NCBI GenBank assembly: GCA_036939355.1
Contig: JALLAP010000080.1
Span: forward strand, 1-33,048
DNA length: 33,048 nucleotides
Direction of reading: 5' to 3'
DNA from: Thalassiosira profunda
Taxonomy: Eukaryota > Bacillariophyta > Thalassiosirophyceae > Thalassiosirales > Thalassiosiraceae
Part shown: positions 26,122 through 33,048 of the stretch, piece by piece
How the letters are laid out: each line of letters begins with the position of its first letter
How positions within the stretch are numbered: the first letter of the stretch is position 1
Notes under the pieces: model-generated
What the model was told of the DNA's origin: nothing
Database searches by the model: none
Seen by the model: the letters and a program-made list of their open reading frames with translations, nothing else
Position numbers and translations under genes: made by a program

Positions 26122-26500
26122 GAAGTGGGCTAAAAAAAATGAGCTGAAAATGAGTGGTCAGCGAGCGACCGAGGCGGAGCACGGAGCAGCGAGCGCACGA
26201 GCGCAGAGCAAGAGCTGAGAAGCAGTGAGAGCATGCTTGCACTTATTGATTCGTTGAGATGCACTGAGGAGAAACAACGAGGAGTTACTGATTGTATCGT
26301 CTAGAGTTGCAATTGCAAAGCAAGACAAAGACGTGGACTTGATTTGCGTCGTTGAGTTCGATTGCTTTCGACCAAACAGCCGAGGCGGACGGCCTTTCGA
26401 CTAAGATTCATTGGCAGAACACCCACACTTTGGTTGCTTCGCCACTGCCATCGTGGACGGCGCCCCTCTGGCAAAGGGAGCACATCCCTCCCTGGTTGCC
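26122..26500. promoter_or_regulatory. Divergent promoter region, PDCD2-like / basic protein
   Basis: These 379 bp hold the 5' ends of two oppositely directed genes. The part next to the PDCD2-like gene is an 'agcgagcg/gagcgcac' purine-rich stretch (26160-26220). The other half is less biased. No RNA gene is visible. Confidence 0.4.
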
Positions 26501-27241
26501 ATGGCCGGCCTTTCCCTCCGTCGTTCCGCTCGCCTGGCGGCCAAAACGATCGGCGCTGAGGCTGCCGACGAACGCCTGGAAGCCAGCAAGGTGACAAAGA
26601 AAGCCGCCCGCAGGCCAACGAGACGCGCGTCCAAGTCTCCAACGAGGACCAAGTCCAGCCAAAAGAAGCCGAAGGAGTCCAAAGAGGCGAAGAAAGCTGC
26701 CGCGCCCGCACGGCGACGCTCGTCGAGGATTCGAAAGAACTCCTCCTCCTGTTCCCTCCAGTCGCTGGATCAGACGCCACGCCAACCGCGTCCCGCGAGG
26801 AAGGCACGGAGGAGCGCCTCGCCCTCTCCACCCCCCGCGTCAAATGTTGCCGTGGAGAAGAAGCCTCCCACGACACCCCGTGCCGCCTTAACGCCCGCCG
26901 CCCGTTCGAAGCGCCCCGCTCCGGCCGTCACGCCAAGCACCGCAGCCAAGGCGAGGGGCGTCACGTGTGACCTCGGCCGAAACTCGTTCGCGGAATACCG
27001 CAAGGAGAACCCGCCCAGCGTCGTGGATCGTCTGGACGAACACTCGTTTGACAAGAAGTTCAACGAGGCGCACGTCTCCTGCTCGACGCCTAGCGACGAC
27101 GAAACGAGGAGGAACGAGGCGATCTTGTCCGAGTGGGACGGAAGCTTTGACGAGCTGGACGTTGAGGACGATGATTGGAGCGCTCAGAGGAGGGCGAGGA
27201 GAAAGACATTGACGTCGCGCAGGGTGAGCATGTCTCCGTGA
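26501..27241 (+). CDS. Small basic, probably nuclear protein of unknown function
   Basis: Single exon, 246 aa. ATG 26501 is the first true start; the frame is open for 30 codons upstream but without ATG. Residues 1-165 are dominated by Lys, Arg, Ala, Ser and Pro ('LRRSARLAAK', 'KPKESKEAKKAAAPARRRSS', many TP/SP dipeptides), like a linker-histone tail or a CDK-substrate chromatin protein. The last third is different: 'GVTCDLGRNSFAEYRKENPP', 'SVVDRLDEHSFDKKF', and an acidic 'FDELDVEDDDW' before a basic end. I do not recognise a domain. The shift from basic linker to compact acidic tail suggests a short conserved interaction motif at the C-terminus. Confidence 0.65.
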   Translation: MAGLSLRRSARLAAKTIGAEAADERLEASKVTKKAARRPTRRASKSPTRTKSSQKKPKESKEAKKAAAPARRRSSRIRKNSSSCSLQSLDQTPRQPRPARKARRSASPSPPPASNVAVEKKPPTTPRAALTPAARSKRPAPAVTPSTAAKARGVTCDLGRNSFAEYRKENPPSVVDRLDEHSFDKKFNEAHVSCSTPSDDETRRNEAILSEWDGSFDELDVEDDDWSAQRRARRKTLTSRRVSMSP

Positions 27242-28393
27242 GCGTGCACCATTTGGTTTTGTGTGTAGAGCAAGGAAGGGAAGGTATGTAGTGCGTGCTC
27301 ATCAGTGGGCTGAGCCACCAGACAGGTTGAGTAGAAGGACGTAATATAATTAGATATAACGAACAGCGTATGAACGGTACCATACATGGGCGCGTCTGGT
27401 GCTGTGACCGAATTGCTTTGCAATTGACACGCATTCGATCTCACATACACTTCTTACCTGTAATCGTGTGGGCAGCTTCACATACGTTTACTCCTTACTC
27501 TGGACGTGTCATTTCCTCGCCGTTAACTGGTTGCCCGAAATCGCAACAGGTAAGGAAGGATCCGTCACGGGGCAGATCAACGATTGGTGCATGTGATGTT
27601 GTGAGATGTGAGATGTGATCGCGGGCGCGGAGAAGAGCATGATTCTCTTGGTCGCCAGGGGGAGCCTATGATCCCTGCCGCCACGCGCTGGCCTGACGAC
27701 CGGTCCCCGCCCCCACTGAGCTGGGCGATGGCACGCCATCAAGCCGCCCGACCTGCGGGGCCGCCGAGACGGCTCGGCCGCCTGGCTGGCGCCGCGGGGA
27801 GCCAGAGCCAAAAGTTGAAAAAAAAATGGCGGGACCTCGGGACAGCCCCAAGCTTCTACTTTACATACCTAAGCGAAGTCTGTCTTCTGTTACGATACAC
27901 CAATTGCTCGTATTGACTCGAAGGTGAGGTCTGGCCTGTGCCTCATCCTTTGAAGCTTGCCGCCCGCGGCGTCGCGGCGTCCTCCTAACAAAAGTGCCAC
28001 CAAGATGGCGTGTCGTCTAACTTCCCCTCGGCGGAGGCGCCACAACCAAGTGGCACGGCTGCTCCAACCCACCCGCCGCGCCAGACCCCGTGGAGAGAGC
28101 CCATCTCCATCGTTTGCAACGTTTGGAGGACGCCCTCGGCACCCTGGCGAGCGATTACCCGCCGTGATCTCCTGGCCCTGGTAGCCCTGGCAGGCCACCC
28201 CAGCCGCAACCGTCGTGCACCATAGCGTGGGCCTGAAGGGCCGGTTGCCGTTGAGCTGCCTGGCGCCGCCCTACGACGCGTTTGCAAGTCCGTGTCTTCC
28301 CGCCATCCACTGGCGTTCACCTTCACCTTCACCCTCGTCGCTCCTTCAAGGTGCACTGTAGACCGAGGAGACCTGCACCTGACTTCTGCGACC
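27242..28393. other. 1.15-kb intergenic region; no gene recognised
   Basis: I see no convincing CDS, tRNA or repeat here. It contains 'gagatgtgagatgtgatcgcg' (a short GAGATGT duplication near 27601-27620) and an A-run before 'atggcggg' near 27820. The frame of the downstream HMG/AP2 gene is open for 34 codons upstream of its first ATG. Confidence 0.45.
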
Positions 28394-31300
28394 ATGGCCG
28401 AGCCGATGAACGTCGATTCCCCTGCGGCAAGCCCTCCCGCGTCCAGCCCTCCGTCTGCGCAGCCAGAGGAGGAGGAGATCAAGGCCGCCAAGGCCACGTT
28501 GGCCAACGCCAGCTCGCAGGATCTGGATGGGCAGGCTGATGCTGTCAAGCAGGAGGCTAAGCCAGAGGCTGCTCAAGCCGATAAAGGGAAAGCAGGTGCT
28601 CGACCATCCACCCTGGAGAGGCAAGCGTCTAGCAAACCCACCTGCGATGGCGACGAGGCATCTGGCAAGACATCAGACGATGATGCAAAGTCCGATGCCA
28701 AAAGTTCCAACTCCAAGGCGTCACTCAAACGCCTCAACTCAGACATGTCAGCTGCTTCCACCACCGGTGAGGCAACCGACGCGGGCCCGAAGAAGAAGAA
28801 GGCCAGGAGGAGCAAGTCTGGCAGGAGGTCGCCAGCCAGCACTTCCGCCCGGTCTGGAAAGACGGGCTACCAGGGCGGATTTCGCTCCGCGGCCGCCGCC
28901 CATCGGAACCGGCAGATCCACGTCCCGCCCCTCGGCTCTCCAGGCTTGTTGATGCAGCCGACTCCCGCCGCTATGGCCGTCTTCCCCTCCGTCGAAACCG
29001 AAGGCGGCGACATCAAGAAGGACGTGGAGAACTACCTCGTCACGGGCGAGGATGGAGGCGAGTACTTCCTGCCCGCGTCCGTCTTCAAGCAGAGCATGAT
29101 CGCGGGCGGGTATACGTACGACAAGCGCAGGGCGCGGCCACACCGAGGGAGCAGCACCGAGCGGCACGTTGGGGACATGTTCGACTCCGACGCGGGCGGA
29201 CTGTGCCTCCACTTTCCGGAACTGATCCCGACGTCCATTTGGGACCACCGCTTGGGCGACGGCCGGGTCGTGGTGGACGTGCGTCCGCCGAGTCCCAAGA
29301 AGGAGAGCGGGGGCCTCACCTCCGCGGACTTCAAGGACATCAAAAAGGCCACTGCGAGTCGTCCTGGACCCAAGGGCGCCCGTTCCAGCTACATCTTCTT
29401 CACGAACGAGCAGCGTCCCAAGATGGTACTGGAGTTTCCCGGCGTAAGATTCGCCGAGCAGGGGGTCATCATGGGCGAGCGGTGGCGAGCGCTGACGCCC
29501 GAGGAAAGGAAGCCGTACGAGGACATGGCGACCAAAGACAAGGAGCGGTACGCCAGGGAGATGCGGGAGTATGTCGGGCTGGTGAAGCGGGACATGGAGG
29601 AGGAGAAGGCGTCAAGAGAGGGCGCGACGTCTGCAGTGAAGGAGGAGCCAAAGGGGGGCGAAGAGGGCAAAGATCAGAGTGAATCGAAGGAGGGCGAAGA
29701 GGACAAAGAGGAGGGACCACGGAAAGCAGAAGTGTTCAAGGGACCGAGGCTAGTGGATTCCGTGATACTGAGCCTGAGCAAGATGCTCGGCGAGAAGGTG
29801 AACAGGAATGAGGTTCTGGATCCCTTGTCAAAAGCTGATTCTTCGGCTGAAAAGACAGATGCGGTGTCATCAGGAGCCAAGCCAGAGGAGGAAAACGGCG
29901 CCCCTCGTCGCGTGACGCCTGATCTCACTGTGGCCGAGCTCCCACTGTTCACGCCCTCTTCACCTGGCACGCTCCCACATGCCTCGCCGCACAAACCCAT
30001 TTCCTTCCTCTCGATGCTTCCCATTACCCTCACTTCGACGTATCCTCCTGCCCATGTGGCAGCGAAGAAAGCGTACGCGAGAGACGTGCGGAAGCGCGAG
30101 GAGGCCATCGTGCAGGCTCAGGAGACGAAAGACGACGCCGAAGACGCCAAGGAGAAGTATGCAGTGCACGTCGAGGCGTGGGAACGAATGCTCGAGTATC
30201 AGAAGGGCCAAGCGGCGAAGCGGGATGTGGAAAACAAGAAGAAGCGAGAAGCGGAGAGGCAGCTGGCCAAGTTGGCTGGCCCAGAGAAGCAAGGGGCAAC
30301 AAAGGAGACGAAGAGCAATAGCAGCGAGCTTCCGGGGGTCCGCCAGCGAAAGAGTGGGAAGTGGGAAGTGGCGACAAACTACTACGGCAAACCCCGCCAA
30401 ATTGGGACGTTTGAGTTGCGTGAGCAAGCAGCTGCAGCCTCTGTCGTTGCGCGAAGAATGCTGAAGACTATGGACGGGCCAAGGCCATCGGATGATGAGA
30501 TAGCCTACGACGTGTCGCTTGCGAAGGAAGCTGCTCTTGATGCTGTGGCTAAGGTCGCATCGGGGACTCCTGAAGAAGCAACAAAAGCTGAGTTGGGAAG
30601 CGATGGTGTGGGGACCAGCAGCGCTGGTGCGGAGAAGAAGGAGGCAGCATCCGCAGAAAGCAAGACACCTGCCAGTGCTGAGGAAAACAGCAGTAGCGAT
30701 GCCCCAGGAGGGAAGAAGGGGACGCCAAAGGCAGACAACGAGACGCCTGCGGACGAAAGCGCCAGCAGTGAAGCTGCTGAAGAGAAGAAGCCACCTCCAA
30801 GGGCACCGTCCCCGCCTCCAGAAGATCCCATGGAATACATGCCTCCCCGTCCAGAAAAGCCAGGACCAGCACCCGTCATTACTATTCCAGACATTCCCAT
30901 CCCACCCAGCCCTCCTGGAGTTGTCGCTAGAGAATCCGGTGTTGGCAAAGACGCTCCCAGAGCTCCTGAAGTGGGCAAAGACACCAATGCTGATGTTCCG
31001 ATGCAAGTTCCGAAGCTTGACCGCGCGCTCCTCAATCACCTGGACCCAACCTTCTTCCAACCCACCATGACGGGCAGATATTTTGGCTTGCTCTCCAATC
31101 ACATTGCTGATCCTCAATTCCACGGCGTCCTTGCCCCTGGCATTGCAGGCACGACCTATGGTGGAGGTACGGGATTAGCGACGAGTTATGTAGGTGGAAA
31201 GGGGACATCAGGGCTTGTGAGTGGCCCCGTGCGAGGCGCTATTTGGGATCGGTCGACCAGCGTTGGAAGCAAAAGCGAGAAAAAGAGAGATGGGAAGAAG

Positions 31301-31753
31301 TCCAAGCCCAAGGCATCTCCCGATTCCGCCAAGTCGTCGAAGGATGCCACCAAGAATGGCGATGGCTCCCCCTCGTCAGCAGCGCCCTCTTCCTCCGAGA
31401 ATAAGCGCCGTGCCTCGGATGGAGAGGGATCAGCCGAGAAGAAGAAGAAACCAAAGCGAACCCTTGGCCTCCTGGGCCTCGCCACCGGTGATCGCAAAAC
31501 CAACGCGACCGAGGTTGGGGCTGGCCCAGCAGGGTCCGACTTTCCCGAGGGATGGATTGTCAAGACTTACAGACGATCGGGGGGCGAAACAGTGGGCAAG
31601 ACGGACCGCTTCTGGTTCAGCCCCGGGCGAAACATTCGATTCCGCGCGAGGAAGCACGCTATGTCGTTCGTGGAGATCCTGGGCGAGCCAGACGTCAATG
31701 GCGATGAAGACCGCGCTGCGGAGATCTACCGGGCTCGAGGACTTCACTTCTAA
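28394..31753 (+). CDS. HMG-box / AP2 / MBD-like multidomain DNA-binding protein
   Basis: Single exon, 1,119 aa. ATG 28394 (gaccATGGCCGAG) is the first in-frame ATG. Residues 1-170 are low complexity with a basic patch 'PKKKKARRSKSGRR' (nuclear signal). Residues ~220-300 hold a compact region of unknown type ('YFLPASVFKQSMIAGGYTYD', 'LCLHFPELIPTSIWDHRL'). An HMG box follows at ~325-400 ('GARSSYIFFTNEQRP', 'IMGERWRALTPEERKPYEDM'). An AP2/ERF-like domain lies at ~645-692 ('GVRQRKSGKWEVATNYYGKP', 'IGTFELREQAAAA'). A C-terminal MBD-like domain is at ~1049-1100 ('FPEGWIVKTYRRSGGETVGK', 'DRFWFSPGRNIRFRARKHA'). The linkers are Ser/Lys/Glu/Pro-rich. It is probably a chromatin-associated transcription factor; whether the MBD-like part reads methyl-CpG is unknown. 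Confidence 0.85.
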   Translation: MAEPMNVDSPAASPPASSPPSAQPEEEEIKAAKATLANASSQDLDGQADAVKQEAKPEAAQADKGKAGARPSTLERQASSKPTCDGDEASGKTSDDDAKSDAKSSNSKASLKRLNSDMSAASTTGEATDAGPKKKKARRSKSGRRSPASTSARSGKTGYQGGFRSAAAAHRNRQIHVPPLGSPGLLMQPTPAAMAVFPSVETEGGDIKKDVENYLVTGEDGGEYFLPASVFKQSMIAGGYTYDKRRARPHRGSSTERHVGDMFDSDAGGLCLHFPELIPTSIWDHRLGDGRVVVDVRPPSPKKESGGLTSADFKDIKKATASRPGPKGARSSYIFFTNEQRPKMVLEFPGVRFAEQGVIMGERWRALTPEERKPYEDMATKDKERYAREMREYVGLVKRDMEEEKASREGATSAVKEEPKGGEEGKDQSESKEGEEDKEEGPRKAEVFKGPRLVDSVILSLSKMLGEKVNRNEVLDPLSKADSSAEKTDAVSSGAKPEEENGAPRRVTPDLTVAELPLFTPSSPGTLPHASPHKPISFLSMLPITLTSTYPPAHVAAKKAYARDVRKREEAIVQAQETKDDAEDAKEKYAVHVEAWERMLEYQKGQAAKRDVENKKKREAERQLAKLAGPEKQGATKETKSNSSELPGVRQRKSGKWEVATNYYGKPRQIGTFELREQAAAASVVARRMLKTMDGPRPSDDEIAYDVSLAKEAALDAVAKVASGTPEEATKAELGSDGVGTSSAGAEKKEAASAESKTPASAEENSSSDAPGGKKGTPKADNETPADESASSEAAEEKKPPPRAPSPPPEDPMEYMPPRPEKPGPAPVITIPDIPIPPSPPGVVARESGVGKDAPRAPEVGKDTNADVPMQVPKLDRALLNHLDPTFFQPTMTGRYFGLLSNHIADPQFHGVLAPGIAGTTYGGGTGLATSYVGGKGTSGLVSGPVRGAIWDRSTSVGSKSEKKRDGKKSKPKASPDSAKSSKDATKNGDGSPSSAAPSSSENKRRASDGEGSAEKKKKPKRTLGLLGLATGDRKTNATEVGAGPAGSDFPEGWIVKTYRRSGGETVGKTDRFWFSPGRNIRFRARKHAMSFVEILGEPDVNGDEDRAAEIYRARGLHF

Positions 31754-32129
31754 TGAGATCTGAGATCTCTGGTGACTCCTGCTTTGGTTTTGGCCTGTCC
31801 TTGTCTTCAGGCAAGAGACCTTGGAGCATTGCAAATCTAATAACAACCTTAATCAGCCAAGAACAATGAACCTGTATCAACCACCTCTTCTCTCAAGCAT
31901 GCAATGGCCGCGGTGAGATCTTTCTCTTGTCAACTCCCCTTCACTTTTTCTCTCCCCTTCTCTCTTCGTTCCGCTTCGCTCGCTGACTCATGTGATGAGA
32001 CTTGAACTCAGTGCGACAGGTGACCCACAACTCCCACAACTCCCACAACCCACAACCTGCACTCATCGTGCTGGTTACATCCCTCGAATCCGCTCCTCCT
32101 CGGTGTAAACATACTAAGCCCTGGCATTC
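31754..32129. other. Intergenic 3' region with CCCACAACT mini-repeat
   Basis: This lies between two convergent genes. It holds a pyrimidine-rich stretch (31920-31980) and a 9-bp tandem repeat, 'cccacaact', from about 32024 to 32056 (two full copies plus degenerate ones). No CDS is supported. Confidence 0.6.
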
Positions 32130-33048
32130 TTACCCTCGCCTCTTGCCTTTCTTACCCTTCTTCTTCCCGCTTTTGCCTTTTGCGACCTTGTTGGAGGCCT
32201 TCGTCTCTTTCACNTCGACCCGAATTTCCAACCACTCGAGCTCGACCTTATCTCCCTTCTTCAGCTGAGAAACGGTCCCAGCCAGGCTGTTGGTGGTTTC
32301 GTCTGCGAGGAGGGCCGTCTGATCGTCCGCAGCTGCTAGAGGAAGTTCGAACTCCTTTACGAGGCCACTGGCAAGCTCTGGCATGAGATGGGCGTACCTC
32401 AGGTACCGATCGACCTGAAAGCGAGCGTTGCCACTGGCGAGGTCGTCATTGGCTGTACTGCCGCTGTAAACAGCAATGCAGCTATGGGCAGAGATTGGCT
32501 CTGTTGCTTTGGGTGACCTGATAAGGGCCTGCGTCTTCTTCTCTTTCGGGATCACTATCGAGATCCTGTATTGTTCGAGCCGTTTGGAAAGCTCTTCATC
32601 CGTTCTTGCTGCTTCCTTGAGGACGTCCAGGGGCTGTGAGTTCAAAAACGTCTCAGCGTACTCATCCATCTCCTCGTCGCTCAGGACACACGCATCAAGA
32701 GCAGCAAGCAGCGCATTGTTGTCCATATCTTGCCCAATGACAACAAGCTCGGTCCGTCGGTCGCCCCATGGAGTCTGAAAGAGCGGCTGGTGCCTTGAAT
32801 CCTCCTTCTTCTCCTCGCCCATATGGCCACCGCTCTTGTCATCGCGATTACTATTGTTGTGTACCGCCGCCATCCAAGGAGAGCCAAAATGAACTTTAAA
32901 CTCTTGACCTGCGAGTGATGCCATTCCCTGCTGCCAGTGGCTCTGCTGACTGGCGAGCCATACCAATCCCTTCGATCGGATGACTCGCCGAGCAGCTCTT
33001 TCGCCAGCATTAGTTACTGATTTCTCAACAGTAACAACTTCCTCCGAT
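32130..33048 (-). CDS. CobW/COG0523 GTPase-family protein, C-terminal part (5' end outside the window)
   Basis: The frame is open to the window edge, so the N-terminal GTPase domain (Walker A, zinc motif) is not seen. The visible part matches the CobW C-terminal domain: 'ARRVIRSKGLVWLASQQ', 'HFGSPWMAAV', 'WGDRRTELVVIGQDMD' and 'LLAALDACVLSDEEM'. COG0523 proteins are metal chaperones or insertases; ZNG1-type members deliver zinc. After that domain comes a ~190-residue extension ending in a Lys/Gly-rich tail (GKSGKKKGKKGKRRG). That extension is not part of ordinary CobW proteins. One ambiguous base (N at 32214) falls in a codon near the tail. Product identity is good; the exact substrate metal cannot be told. 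Confidence 0.85.
   Translation of the reverse strand, partial: SEEVVTVEKSVTNAGERAARRVIRSKGLVWLASQQSHWQQGMASLAGQEFKVHFGSPWMAAVHNNSNRDDKSGGHMGEEKKEDSRHQPLFQTPWGDRRTELVVIGQDMDNNALLAALDACVLSDEEMDEYAETFLNSQPLDVLKEAARTDEELSKRLEQYRISIVIPKEKKTQALIRSPKATEPISAHSCIAVYSGSTANDDLASGNARFQVDRYLRYAHLMPELASGLVKEFELPLAAADDQTALLADETTNSLAGTVSQLKKGDKVELEWLEIRVXVKETKASNKVAKGKSGKKKGKKGKRRG

Noticed and set aside
29960..31123. 387-codon minus-strand frame opposite the HMG/AP2/MBD gene
   Set aside because: It is antisense to the AP2 region and linkers, with no domain. The plus frame is open for 3.3 kb and carries three domains.
1..33048. tRNA or rRNA genes, CRISPR arrays
   Set aside because: I looked for T-loop-like GTTCGA-type words and regularly spaced short repeats and found none that form a convincing structure. 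A tRNAscan run would be more sensitive.

Overview
This window is nuclear DNA from a microbial eukaryote, most likely a diatom and possibly a Thalassiosira-type centric. That assignment is an inference. It rests on gene-dense packing, short GT-AG introns of 64-80 nt, a plastid-type presequence with an ASAF-like Phe on the arginine-biosynthesis enzyme, a fungal-type 115-kDa mitochondrial glutamate dehydrogenase, an AP2 domain in a single-exon nuclear protein, and recurrent TACGTA palindromes. There are no prokaryotic operons, no recognisable tRNA or rRNA genes, and no CRISPR array.

Layout. 1-6300: plastid ornithine acetyltransferase (argJ type, +), a small secreted Ly6/three-finger-like protein (+), and convergent to them a four-exon mitochondrial NAD-glutamate dehydrogenase (-). 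6300-11900: a repeat-rich accessory segment with two ~446-bp repeat units, a hAT-type transposon carrying a complete four-exon transposase, and a 280-bp MITE-like element. 11900-16600: an F-box/cysteine-rich protein (+), a membrane-anchored Nudix-like protein (-) and a RING/TRAF-finger polytopic membrane protein (+). 16670-24480: a three-repeat gelsolin-family protein (-), a SET/LSMT-like protein (+), an Naa10-like N-acetyltransferase with extensions (-) and a CSRNP/AXUD1-like nuclear protein (+). 24640-31750: a PDCD2/TSR4-like ribosome-assembly protein (-), a small basic nuclear-type protein (+) and a 1,119-residue protein joining an HMG box, an AP2 domain and a C-terminal MBD-like domain (+). 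32130-33048: the C-terminal part of a CobW/COG0523 GTPase (-), which runs off the window.

How the genes relate. They are mostly independent housekeeping or regulatory genes in alternating orientation. At least four pairs are divergent and could share promoters (14.1 kb, 18.1 kb, 22.2 kb and 26.3 kb). argJ and GDH both act on glutamate/ornithine nitrogen but appear to be sent to different organelles. I see no gene cluster with a single joint function. The most unusual items are single proteins: the Ly6-like GPI protein, the HMG-AP2-MBD fusion, the CSRNP-like protein, the RING-TRAF membrane protein and the transposon with its surrounding repeats.
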